From CBFHSF01 sp965658445 (GTDB lineage Bacteria > Bacteroidota > Bacteroidia > Flavobacteriales > Schleiferiaceae): a stretch of 64,000 nucleotides of DNA. Shown here piece after piece: positions 24,671 to 32,449 of this stretch. Made by a program: the position numbers and the translations under genes. The DNA lies in the NCBI GenBank assembly GCA_965658445.1, contig CBFHSF010000008.1, positions 48,979 to 112,978 of the forward strand, written 5' to 3'. The notes beneath the pieces are model-generated. The model did no database searches, was not told the DNA's origin, and saw only the letters and a program-made list of their open reading frames with translations. Numbering within the stretch: position 1 is the first letter of the stretch; each line of letters begins with the position of its first letter.

Positions 24671-26251
24671 TTACCACTCAGATTTTAAATGGAATGTAAT
24701 GTCGGGGAATTTCTCTTGCGTCATTTGAAGTGAGAAAGGAGAGTCTGCCAAGAAGACCAATCGCCCGAATTTATCCTCGGCCAAATAGCGCTGTTTTAGG
24801 GTAGAGAATTCTTTGAGTTGCGTTTCGTTTTCGGTCTCCACCCAACAGGCTTTAAACGCAGGAAAAGCTTCATAAGAACACTTTGCATTGTACTCGTGCT
24901 CCAAGCGATATTGAATTACTTCGTACTGAAGGGCACCTACTGTACCAATGATCTTTCTTCCGTTTTGTTTAAGAGTAAATAACTGAGCTACCCCTTCGTC
25001 CATTAATTGATCGATTCCCTTAGCCAGTTGCTTGGCCTTCATGGGATCACTGTTGTTGACAAATCGGAAGTGCTCTGGTGAGAAACTTGGAATTCCTGCA
25101 AAGTGTAGAGATTCCCCGGAGGTCAAGGTGTCTCCAATTCTAAAGTTTCCAGAATCGGGAATACCCACAATGTCTCCTGGAAAGGCCTCGTCAATTACGG
25201 ATTTCTTGGAGGCCATAAAGGCCGTAGGGTTAGAAAACTTAAGCGATTTGTTCAATCGCATGTGCTTGTAGTTGGTATTTCTCTTAAAAGTTCCGGAAAC
25301 CACCTTAACAAAAGCCAAGCGGTTTCGGTGATTGGGATCCATGTTGGCGTGGATCTTAAATACAAATCCACTGAATGCTTCTTCTGTAGGTTCTACCACG
25401 CGCTCTTCTGCTTCTTTGGGAAGGGGAGTGGGGGCAATGTTCACAAAACAATCCAAGAGCTCTCTAACTCCAAAATTGTTCAGGGCAGAACCAAAAAAAA
25501 CGGGAACGATGTCTCCCTTGAGATAATCTTCCTCCGTGAATTCTGGATATACTCCCTCTACCAATTCCAATTCTTCGCGCAGTGTTGCGGCGTCTTCTGC
25601 ACCAATGTGATCGTCTAATTTTGAATCCGATACGTCGTCAAATGCAATGGATTCAGAAATCTTCTGTTTATTGGTTGCTGTGTATAGGTTTAGGTTTTTC
25701 TCATACATGTTGTAGACTCCCTTAAATCTCTGTCCCATTCCAATAGGCCACGACATGGGAACTACATTGAGTCCAAGTTTCTCTTCCACTTCGTCCAAGA
25801 GGTCCATTCCGTCCTTACCCTCTCTATCCATCTTATTGATAAAGATGATCATGGGCGTGTTACGCATTCTACATACGTTGACCAGCTTCTCTGTTTGGGT
25901 CTCAACTCCCTTGGCGACGTCAATGACTACAATGGAGCTATCCACAGCTGTCAAGGTGCGGTAGGTGTCTTCTGCAAAATCCTGGTGACCGGGAGTATCT
26001 AGGATGTTGATCTTCATATCCCGGTATTCAAAACCCATTACCGAGGTGGCCACAGAAATCCCTCTCTGTTTCTCAATTTCCATGAAGTCAGAGGTGGCAG
26101 TCTTTTTAATTTTATTGGATTTTACCGCACCCGCTTCTTGAATAGCTCCTCCAAAAAGGAGAAGTTTTTCCGTCAAGGTGGTTTTTCCGGCATCCGGGTG
26201 GGAGATAATTCCAAAAGTTCTCCTGCGATTTATTTCTGTCTGAAGGCTCAT
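24671..26251 (-). CDS. prfC: peptide chain release factor 3
   Basis: A translational GTPase of 526 residues from the ATG at 26249-26251 (MSLQTEINRRRTFGI); nine further upstream codons are open but not usual. G1 is SHPDAGKTTLTEKL, switch 2 is DTPGHQDF and G4 is NKMDREGKD, all near the N-terminus. Domain 2 includes VKVVSGTFKRN and the C-terminal domain the GALQYEVIQYRLEHEY segment specific to RF3. It uses GTP to recycle RF1 and RF2 from terminated ribosomes. The length agrees with E. coli RF3 (529). It is divergent from the MerR gene. Confidence 0.95.
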   Translation of the reverse strand: MSLQTEINRRRTFGIISHPDAGKTTLTEKLLLFGGAIQEAGAVKSNKIKKTATSDFMEIEKQRGISVATSVMGFEYRDMKINILDTPGHQDFAEDTYRTLTAVDSSIVVIDVAKGVETQTEKLVNVCRMRNTPMIIFINKMDREGKDGMDLLDEVEEKLGLNVVPMSWPIGMGQRFKGVYNMYEKNLNLYTATNKQKISESIAFDDVSDSKLDDHIGAEDAATLREELELVEGVYPEFTEEDYLKGDIVPVFFGSALNNFGVRELLDCFVNIAPTPLPKEAEERVVEPTEEAFSGFVFKIHANMDPNHRNRLAFVKVVSGTFKRNTNYKHMRLNKSLKFSNPTAFMASKKSVIDEAFPGDIVGIPDSGNFRIGDTLTSGESLHFAGIPSFSPEHFRFVNNSDPMKAKQLAKGIDQLMDEGVAQLFTLKQNGRKIIGTVGALQYEVIQYRLEHEYNAKCSYEAFPAFKACWVETENETQLKEFSTLKQRYLAEDKFGRLVFLADSPFSLQMTQEKFPDITFHLKSEW

Positions 26252-26410
26252 AAACGATTGTCTCCTAGTTTTTTGCAAAAGTTTTCCTCAGTCCTTTTGG
26301 TGAAAAGTACCATATTTAATAGGGGGTCCGAGGCGGGCAAAGATAAAATAATGACGCTCAATCGGGAATAAATAACGGAAGAGGTAGAACAAAAATCCTA
26401 TATTGCGGGT

Positions 26411-26442
26411 TTGTTTAAACAATAGTCGTTATTATTAAACAA
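26411..26442. promoter_or_regulatory. putative MerR operator region upstream of the regulator gene
   Basis: A perfect 12-base palindrome TTGTTTAAACAA (26411-26422) is followed by a second half-site TTAAACAA at 26435-26442, 20 bases or two helical turns further on. The same element recurs in front of the sigma factor gene. The site lies 18-49 bases before the regulator start, which fits autoregulation. Confidence 0.6.
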
Positions 26443-26459
26443 GATTTACCCTTACTCAC

Positions 26460-27353
26460 ATGCTGAGAAAGTATAGTATTAAAGACTTAGAGCATCTAAC
26501 TGGGATTAAAGCCCACACTCTGCGCATTTGGGAGCAGCGATATGATATTATCGAACCCAAGAGAACAGAGACCAATATCAGATACTATCAAGAGGAAGAT
26601 CTAAAGCACCTCCTCAATATCGCTGTGCTCATCAACTCCGGAATCAAGATTTCAAAAGTCGCTTGTCTCTCCAAAGGGGAAATTCAACAGGCCGTTATTG
26701 ACGAATCTGAATACAAAGGAAATTTTGAGGCCCAGATTAACACACTCAAGGTCGCCATGCTGGAATACGATGCAGACCTTTTTGACAAGGTGTTAACCGC
26801 AAGTATTCTCAAAGTAGGAACTGACGAGACTTTTACCAAATTGGTAGGTGCCTTCATCTTTCAAGTAGGTATATTGTGGCAAACCAACGCCATTGCGCTT
26901 AGCCATGAGCACTTTGCCTCCAATCTCATTAGACAAAAACTATACGTAGCCATCGATCAAATGACCCCAACGTCTTCTGGGGATGCCAAAACGTATTTGT
27001 TGTATTTACCTGATGAAGAACTACATGAATTGGGTTTGCTCTATTTGAATTTCTACCTTAAGAGTAGGGGCCACCACGTGATTTATTTAGGGCAGTCTGT
27101 TCCAGCCCACTATTTAAAGGATGTAATTCAAAAGAAAAACGTTGACGAATTGGTCAGTATTTTCACTACGCATCCTCACGTTGATTTGATGCCTGTATAT
27201 CTCCAAAAGCTCTTTAAGGTTACGGAAGGCAAAGATTTAAATTTCCACTTTTGTGGATACCAGCTCACTGCTTACGAGCATGCTGATAAGAAGGAGGGGC
27301 TCCACTTGTACAAGAATCTACAAGATCTCAAAGAAAACCTGCTCACCCAATAA
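26460..27353 (+). CDS. MerR-family regulator with CarH/LitR-like C-terminal domain
   Basis: A 297-residue protein. Residues 4-70 are a MerR winged helix (YSIKDLEHLTGIKAHTLRIWEQRY). The rest matches the light-sensing cobalamin-binding architecture: a four-helix-bundle region with Trp140-x9-Glu150-His151 (LWQ...SHEHFAS), the same W-x9-EH spacing as CarH, and then a Rossmann-like domain with ELHELG (His189 as candidate lower axial ligand). The later GG motif of classical B12 domains reads CG (FHFCGYQ), so cobalamin binding is plausible but unproved. CarH/LitR proteins repress carotenoid and photolyase genes in the dark. Its position ahead of sigma, crt and phr genes supports that role. Confidence 0.82.
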   Translation: MLRKYSIKDLEHLTGIKAHTLRIWEQRYDIIEPKRTETNIRYYQEEDLKHLLNIAVLINSGIKISKVACLSKGEIQQAVIDESEYKGNFEAQINTLKVAMLEYDADLFDKVLTASILKVGTDETFTKLVGAFIFQVGILWQTNAIALSHEHFASNLIRQKLYVAIDQMTPTSSGDAKTYLLYLPDEELHELGLLYLNFYLKSRGHHVIYLGQSVPAHYLKDVIQKKNVDELVSIFTTHPHVDLMPVYLQKLFKVTEGKDLNFHFCGYQLTAYEHADKKEGLHLYKNLQDLKENLLTQ

Positions 27354-27420
27354 CCACAAATACATTATTCACAGTATAACACCGTTTTTATCTCACCACA
27401 GTGTTTATGCCTAAACCGAT

Positions 27421-27447
27421 AAAAGCCCTCAAAAGGGGCTTTTTTTG
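27421..27447 (+). terminator. intrinsic terminator after the MerR gene
   Basis: AAAAGCCC pairs with GGGCTTTT across a short loop and ends in seven T. It separates the regulator transcript from the sigma/crt transcript, which must therefore have its own promoter in the next 240 bases. Confidence 0.85.
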
Positions 27448-27570
27448 GCTCAAAAGAGTTGATAATATTATTTGGAAACAAGGTGGGTATAGTAGAAAAT
27501 GCAGGTAAACGATGTTTCAACATTTATCAGCCTGTAAAGGTTAATAAATGCGTATGCCTCGGAAACCCGC

Positions 27571-27679
27571 ATAAACAAAGGTGTTTAAACATTATGTTTA
27601 ACGTTAGGATAGAAATATTAAACAAAATTTTTGGAAGAGATTGTTTTTTGTTTAATTTTACATCAGAAAACTTAAACAA
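27571..27679. promoter_or_regulatory. array of TTAAACAA/TTGTTTAA elements upstream of sigma factor gene
   Basis: Six related sites occur in 109 bases: ATAAACAA (27571), the palindrome TGTTTAAACA (27582-27591), TGTTTAAC (27595), TTAAACAA (27618), TTGTTTAA (27648) and TTAAACAA (27672). The last ends 13 bases before the sigma start codon. Both orientations are used. They match the palindrome in front of the MerR gene and are the likely operators controlling the sigma-crt-pterin-photolyase genes. Confidence 0.62.
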
Positions 27680-27692
27680 AATATTTGAAGCT

Positions 27693-28199
27693 ATGTCTAC
27701 GAATGAATTTGGAGCTCTTATTTCTGACCATCACTCGTTTTTAAAGCAGCTAGCATTAAAACTCACTCGCCAATTGGACGAAGCGGAGGATCTTATCCAA
27801 GATACGATGTTGAAGGCCATTAAGAACAAAGACAAGTACCGCGTAGGTACAAACCTAAAAGGGTGGTTGTACACCATTATGAAGAACACCTTCATCAACA
27901 ACTACCGCAAGAAGAAAAACAGAAACACCTTCATTGACGAAACTGAGAACAAGTACTTCCTTAACTCTCAAGAATCGTCAAAATCAGATCACGCAGACTC
28001 CTCAGTCGATCACCAGTACATTATGGATCAAATTGCAACCATTGACAAGAATTACGTGGATGCTTTTATGATGCATTTTAATGGATACAAGTACGAAGAA
28101 ATATCAGATATCTTAGAAATTCCATTAGGTACGGTAAAAAGTCGTATTTTCTTGGCTCGTAAGAAGATGATGGAGAAACTCCAAGACTACAGATACTAA
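27693..28199 (+). CDS. ECF-type RNA polymerase sigma factor
   Basis: A 168-residue sigma70-family protein of the ECF type, containing only regions 2 and 4. Region 2 is DEAEDLIQDTMLKAIKN...NLKGWLYTIMKNTFINNYRK; region 4 is YEEISDILEIPLGTVKSRIFLARKKM with the recognition helix. The frame is open further upstream to 27459, but that part reads through the operator array and has no similarity to sigma factors; the ATG at 27693 gives the normal family start. No anti-sigma gene is adjacent, so control is probably transcriptional through the MerR protein. The next gene, crtI, starts 22 bases later. Confidence 0.88.
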   Translation: MSTNEFGALISDHHSFLKQLALKLTRQLDEAEDLIQDTMLKAIKNKDKYRVGTNLKGWLYTIMKNTFINNYRKKKNRNTFIDETENKYFLNSQESSKSDHADSSVDHQYIMDQIATIDKNYVDAFMMHFNGYKYEEISDILEIPLGTVKSRIFLARKKMMEKLQDYRY

Positions 28200-28221
28200 A
28201 AACCTACAACTACACTTAGGC

Positions 28222-29721
28222 ATGCAATCAAAACCTCGCGCAATCGTTATTGGATCCGGCTTTGCAGGATTGGCTTCGGCCTCTTATCTGGCAAAGGATG
28301 GGTATGAGGTAACCGTTTTAGAGAAACACGACACGCCAGGGGGCAGGGCTCGTAAGTTCTCAGCAGAAGGATTCACCTTTGATATGGGGCCTTCTTGGTA
28401 TTGGATGCCCGATGTGTTTGAATCATACTTCGCAGATTTTGATCACAAAGTAGAGGACTTTTACGACCTCATTCGATTGGACCCAAGCTACCGCGTGTAC
28501 TTTGGCACAGACGATCACGTGGATCTTTCTGCAGAACTCAGCAAATTATATGAGTTATTTGATTCAAGAGAACCTGGGGCAGGAGCCAAGCTCAAAGAGT
28601 TTTTGGACGACGCCAAGTACAAATACGAAGTGGGAATTAAAGACTTGGTGCACAAACCGGGTCGTTCCATTTTCGAATTTGCTGACGTCCGCGTTCTCAA
28701 GGGATTGTTTCAACTCAACTTGCTAAATTCCATAAAGTCATTCATTAGAAAGTCATTTAAAGATCCCAAACTCATAGAGATTTTGGAATTCCCAGTATTG
28801 TTCCTAGGGGCTATGCCAAAGGACACTCCCGCGCTGTATTCTCTGATGAATTACGCAGACATGGCTTTGGGAACTTGGTATCCCAAAGGTGGAATGAATG
28901 AAATTGTACAAGGAATGTACAAGGTAGCTAAAGAACAAGGCGTGAATTTTGAATTCAAAGCCAACGTTACTCATTTTTCTTACGAAGGAAACGACGTGAC
29001 TGCCGTTCACACGGATACCGAAGGCTACCCTTGTGATGTGGTTGTTGCTGGAGCCGATTACCATCACGTAGATCAAAAGATTGTGGACAAGAAATTCGCC
29101 AATTACACGGCTAAATACTGGGAAAAGCGCAAGATGGCACCCAGTTCTTTGTTATACTACATTGGATTGGATACCAAAATTCCTGATGTATTGCACCACA
29201 ACCTCTTTTTTGACGCAGATTTCAACACCCATGCTGAGTGTATTTACGATACGCACTCTTGGCCCGTCAACCCTCTGTTTTATCTCTCTGTAGTCAGTAA
29301 GACAGATCCTTCTTCCGCTCCGGAAGGTTGCGAGAATGTATTTATCCTCATTCCCACAGCACCTGGATTGGAAGATTCAAAAGACATCAAAGAACATTAC
29401 TACAACCTCGTAATGGATAGGTTAAAAAATCACACGGGTATAGATTTGCGCGAGCACGTTATCTATCGCAGAGATTTTGCCTATTCTGAGTTTGTATCAG
29501 AATACAACAGCTTTAAAGGGAATGCATACGGTTTGGCAAATACTCTAGATCAAACCGCTCTGCTCAAGCCCTCGCTCAAAAACAAAAAACTCTCTAACCT
29601 TTACTACACAGGACAGTTAACCACGCCTGGTCCTGGTGTTCCCCCCTCATTAATTAGCGGACAGGTGGTAGCCCGTGAAGTCGTTAAAGATCAAAAGCAC
29701 TCGTATGAAAGCACTGTTTGA
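28222..29721 (+). CDS. crtI: phytoene desaturase
   Basis: A 499-residue FAD-dependent oxidoreductase. It starts with the dinucleotide-binding fold VIGSGFAGLASASYLAKDGY and continues with VLEKHDTPGGRARKF and FDMGPSWYWMPD, as in CrtI. The C-terminal GLANTLDQTALLKPSLKN and LYYTGQLTTPGPGVPPSLISG carry the second FAD-contacting signature of carotenoid desaturases. It introduces double bonds into phytoene, probably to lycopene, at the inner membrane. Its end overlaps the start of crtB by 17 bases, so the two are coupled. No cyclase or hydroxylase gene is in this cluster, so the end carotenoid is decided elsewhere. Confidence 0.94.
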   Translation: MQSKPRAIVIGSGFAGLASASYLAKDGYEVTVLEKHDTPGGRARKFSAEGFTFDMGPSWYWMPDVFESYFADFDHKVEDFYDLIRLDPSYRVYFGTDDHVDLSAELSKLYELFDSREPGAGAKLKEFLDDAKYKYEVGIKDLVHKPGRSIFEFADVRVLKGLFQLNLLNSIKSFIRKSFKDPKLIEILEFPVLFLGAMPKDTPALYSLMNYADMALGTWYPKGGMNEIVQGMYKVAKEQGVNFEFKANVTHFSYEGNDVTAVHTDTEGYPCDVVVAGADYHHVDQKIVDKKFANYTAKYWEKRKMAPSSLLYYIGLDTKIPDVLHHNLFFDADFNTHAECIYDTHSWPVNPLFYLSVVSKTDPSSAPEGCENVFILIPTAPGLEDSKDIKEHYYNLVMDRLKNHTGIDLREHVIYRRDFAYSEFVSEYNSFKGNAYGLANTLDQTALLKPSLKNKKLSNLYYTGQLTTPGPGVPPSLISGQVVAREVVKDQKHSYESTV

Positions 29722-30541
29722 CAAGGTTTCGCACAAGACCAGTAGAATGGTTACTCGATCGTACAGCACCTCGTTTACCCTTGGTATATTAGGTCTAGAC
29801 AAGAAATTTCACGATCCCATTTATGGAGTTTACGGCTTCGTTCGCTTTGCGGATGAAATTGTAGATTCCTTTCATGAATATCCAAAAGCTGAGCTCCTCA
29901 GAAAGTTCCGCCAAGATACCTATGAAGCACTAGAACAAAGAATTTCACTCAATCCCATTCTCAATCACTTTCAGGAAGTAGTCCACCAATATTCTATTCC
30001 CGTGGATCTTATAGATACCTTTTTGGATTCTATGGAAATGGATTTGGGAGAAATTGAATACGACCAGAAGACCTATGAAAAATACATTTTGGGTTCTGCT
30101 GAAGTCGTAGGGCTTATGTGTCTCAAGGTCTTTGTAGAAGGAAACGAAGAATACTACGAGCAGTTGAAGCCTCAAGCCATGGCATTAGGTTCTGCCTTCC
30201 AGAAAATTAACTTCCTCAGAGATTTAAATGCAGACTTCGAAGGACTGGGAAGAACGTATTTCCCTGGGGTAGATTTGAACAACTTTACGAATCAAACCAA
30301 GATAGAAATCGAAGCCGATATAGAAATCGATTTCCGTCAAGGGTTTGAAGGAATTAAGGCGCTACCGAAAGGCGCTCGATTTGGAGTGTATATTGCCTAT
30401 GTATATTATTATGCCCTTCTCCAGAAAATTAAAAATACCTCTAGCCAGGTGTTGTTCCAGGAGAGAATTAGAATTCCAAACCAAAAGAAGTATGGACTCT
30501 TTGTAAGTTCTTACCTTCGCCATAGTTTTAACTTGCTATAA
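29705..30541 (+). CDS. crtB: phytoene synthase
   Basis: A 278-residue squalene/phytoene synthase-family enzyme. The ATG at 29705 (MKALFDKVSHKTSRMV) gives the usual N-terminus; an earlier in-frame start at 29675 lies deeper in crtI. SYSTSFTLGI near residue 25, the first Asp-rich motif ADEIVD and the second DLNADFEGLGRTYFPG mark the two metal-pyrophosphate sites. It condenses two geranylgeranyl diphosphates into phytoene, the first carotenoid step. It overlaps crtI by 17 bases and is followed after 21 bases by idi, which supplies its isoprenoid precursors. Confidence 0.94.
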   Translation: MKALFDKVSHKTSRMVTRSYSTSFTLGILGLDKKFHDPIYGVYGFVRFADEIVDSFHEYPKAELLRKFRQDTYEALEQRISLNPILNHFQEVVHQYSIPVDLIDTFLDSMEMDLGEIEYDQKTYEKYILGSAEVVGLMCLKVFVEGNEEYYEQLKPQAMALGSAFQKINFLRDLNADFEGLGRTYFPGVDLNNFTNQTKIEIEADIEIDFRQGFEGIKALPKGARFGVYIAYVYYYALLQKIKNTSSQVLFQERIRIPNQKKYGLFVSSYLRHSFNLL

Positions 30542-30562
30542 CCGTATATAATACATTTTACC

Positions 30563-31078
30563 GTGGAAAACGTTATCCTAGTCGACGAGCAGGACAATGC
30601 TCTGGGACTGATGGAGAAAATGGAAGCGCACGAAAAGGGTCTTTTGCACCGAGCTTTTTCCGTTTTTATCCTAAACGACCAAAAGCAAATCTTACTTCAG
30701 CAGAGAGCCCATTCTAAGTACCATTCTGGAGGTCTTTGGACCAACACCTGCTGCAGCCACCCTCGTGATGGAGAAACCAACCTAGAGGCGGCTCATCGCA
30801 GACTACAAGAAGAAATGGGATTTGATTGTCCCGTAGAAAAGATTCTAGACTTTGTCTACAGAGCAGAGTTGGATCACGGCCTCACTGAACACGAATTTGA
30901 CCACGTGTTTATCGGGACCTACAACGATGACCCCGTCATCAATCCAGAGGAAGTAGCTTCCTTTAAATGGATGGATTTGGAAGAGCTCAAGGACGATATC
31001 AAAAACCGTCCAGAGATTTACACAGAGTGGTTCAAAATCATTTTTGACAGGTATTACAAGCACGTAACCTCATTATAA
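30563..31078 (+). CDS. idi: type 1 isopentenyl-diphosphate delta-isomerase
   Basis: A 171-residue Nudix-fold enzyme, start GTG at 30563. Hallmarks are HRAFSVFILND, the catalytic cysteine in WTNTCCSHPRDGE, the Nudix-like helix AAHRRLQEEMGFDC and the acid-base glutamate in ELDHGLTEHEFDHV. It interconverts isopentenyl and dimethylallyl diphosphate in the cytoplasm, balancing the substrates for prenyl-chain formation. Presence in the crt operon fits a boost of isoprenoid flow when pigment is induced. Only one base separates its stop from the next start (31080). Confidence 0.93.
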   Translation: MENVILVDEQDNALGLMEKMEAHEKGLLHRAFSVFILNDQKQILLQQRAHSKYHSGGLWTNTCCSHPRDGETNLEAAHRRLQEEMGFDCPVEKILDFVYRAELDHGLTEHEFDHVFIGTYNDDPVINPEEVASFKWMDLEELKDDIKNRPEIYTEWFKIIFDRYYKHVTSL

Positions 31079-31079
31079 C

Positions 31080-31583
31080 ATGGTAACCGTAAATAGAGTC
31101 GGCCATTTTAACGCAGCGCACAGACTCCACAATCCTGAACTGTCTCCCGAAGAGAATCAGAAGGTTTTTGGGCTCTGTAACAATGAATACTTTCACGGAC
31201 ACAATTACGAATACATTGTGTCTGTAAAGGGCGATGTAGATCCTGTAACGGGATACGTTGTGGACATGAAGTGGTTAGCCGACATTATGAAGGCCCGCGT
31301 AGAAAAAGTCTTTGACCACAAAAACCTAAACCTTCAAGTCAAACCCTTTGACACCNNNNNNNNNNNNNNNNNNNNNNNNNNNNNNNNNNNNNNNNNNNNN
31401 NNNNNNNNNNNNNNNNNNNNNNNNNNNNNNNNNNNNNNNNNNNNNNNNNNNNNNATAAATCCTACGGCCGAAAACATAGTACAGGAGATCTGGAAAATCC
31501 TTAGGAAAGAGATTCCGTCTTCTCAACAATTAAAAGTAACACTGTATGAAACCCCTAGAAACTATGTGGAGTACGAAGGATAA
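31080..31583 (+). CDS. 6-pyruvoyl-tetrahydropterin synthase (gene interrupted by an assembly gap)
   Basis: A PTPS/QueD-fold enzyme. Zinc ligands are His14 (NAAHRL) and His39/His41 (FHGHNY); the nucleophile is Cys33 in FGLCNNEYFHGHNY. The CNN-x3-HGHNY spacing and FDHKNLNLQV follow animal PTPS rather than the short CxxxHGH of QueD, and the Cys argues against the PTPS-III folate variant, which has Glu there. The end LYETPRNYVEY supplies the pterin-binding Glu. It converts dihydroneopterin triphosphate, the FolE product. The 99-N run would make the protein 167 residues; without it 134, close to the family length (about 140). It overlaps folE by about 20-38 bases. Confidence 0.85.
   Translation: MVTVNRVGHFNAAHRLHNPELSPEENQKVFGLCNNEYFHGHNYEYIVSVKGDVDPVTGYVVDMKWLADIMKARVEKVFDHKNLNLQVKPFDTXXXXXXXXXXXXXXXXXXXXXXXXXXXXXXXXXINPTAENIVQEIWKILRKEIPSSQQLKVTLYETPRNYVEYEG
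31356..31454. other. assembly gap of 99 N inside the PTPS gene
   Basis: Ninety-nine ambiguous bases interrupt the gene between GAC ACC and ATA AAT. The flanks remain in the same frame and, aligned by eye to animal PTPS, leave no residues missing. The real sequence is therefore probably continuous or nearly so and the N number an estimate. Confidence 0.95.
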
Positions 31584-32238
31584 TGCCGTTCAGGAATTTG
31601 ATCACATTGGTGATCAGCACGTGGGGACTTCTAAAGAAACCCCATTGCGCCCCGACGCATTTGATATGCCCGATGACCAAAAGATTGAATTGATCTCTGA
31701 GAAATTCAGAGACATTATGGAAATTATGGGACTTGACCTAACGGATGACTCCTTGCGTGGAACCCCCAAGCGCGTTGCAAAGATGTACATCAAAGAGGTA
31801 TTTCAAGGGTTAAACCCCGCTAACAAGCCGGAGGTAAAACTCTTCGAAAACAAATATCAATACCAGCAAATGCTGGTGGAGAAAAACATTACGGTTCACA
31901 GCTATTGCGAACACCATTTTGTGCCCATTTTGGGAGTGGCTCATGTAGCCTACATTTCCAACGGACACGTGATCGGTTTGAGCAAGATCAATCGAATCGT
32001 AAAATACTATGCAAAGCGTCCTCAAGTACAAGAAAGACTTACTGAGCAGATTGCAGAGGAGTTGAAAAATGTACTCAAAACAGACGATGTAGCGGTTTTC
32101 CTTGATGCAGAACACTTATGTGTGAGCACACGTGGAATAGAAGACACGGGTTCTTCAACCATTACGACTCATTTTTCGGGCGCATTTGAAAGAGACGTTC
32201 AAAAACGCAATGAATTTTTGAAGTATGTAGGGCATTGA
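31564..32238 (+). CDS. folE: GTP cyclohydrolase I
   Basis: A protein of 224 residues from the ATG at 31564; another in-frame ATG at 31546 adds six residues and cannot be excluded. The T-fold core has DDSLRGTPKRVAKMYIKEVFQGL, the zinc-site motif CEHHFVPILGVAHVAY and KINRIVKYYAKRPQVQERLT, and the second zinc cysteine in AEHLCVSTRGIED. It opens GTP to dihydroneopterin triphosphate, feeding folate, or through PTPS the biopterin branch. It overlaps the PTPS gene, so the two consecutive pathway enzymes are likely made together. A reduced folate is also the antenna pigment of many photolyases, encoded next. Confidence 0.94.
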   Translation: MWSTKDNAVQEFDHIGDQHVGTSKETPLRPDAFDMPDDQKIELISEKFRDIMEIMGLDLTDDSLRGTPKRVAKMYIKEVFQGLNPANKPEVKLFENKYQYQQMLVEKNITVHSYCEHHFVPILGVAHVAYISNGHVIGLSKINRIVKYYAKRPQVQERLTEQIAEELKNVLKTDDVAVFLDAEHLCVSTRGIEDTGSSTITTHFSGAFERDVQKRNEFLKYVGH

Positions 32239-32308
32239 TTAGATTCGCGTGCTCTTTTAAAACCTCACTACTCAAATACCGGTTTTTACAGTAACACAAA
32301 GAATCGTC

Positions 32309-32449
32309 ATGAAAAAGCTCCTCAAGAATCTGCGCAAGAAAAGTGCAGAAAAGAAACTCGAAAAAGATCAGTGGAAGAAAGCGGCTGCAATAGACCGCGT
32401 TCAAACCCAAGAAGCACTTAAAATCATTGGCCAAGAATCAGATAAATAA
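32309..32449 (+). CDS. 46-residue lysine-rich small protein
   Basis: An ATG at 32309 opens a 46-codon frame: MKKLLKNLRKKSAEKKLEKD followed by QWKKAAAIDRVQTQEALKIIGQ and a short polar end. It has about 14 lysines or arginines in the first half and is predicted to be one long amphipathic helix. I recognise no family. Its stop lies 22 bases inside the photolyase gene, whose TTG start is within it, suggesting translational coupling. It could be a small nucleic-acid-binding or regulatory protein of the cluster, or a leader that tunes photolyase translation. Confidence 0.5.
   Translation: MKKLLKNLRKKSAEKKLEKDQWKKAAAIDRVQTQEALKIIGQESDK

Noticed and set aside
27459..27692. 78-codon N-terminal extension of the sigma factor frame
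   Set aside because: It reads through the operator array and contains no sigma region; the ATG at 27693 gives the normal start.
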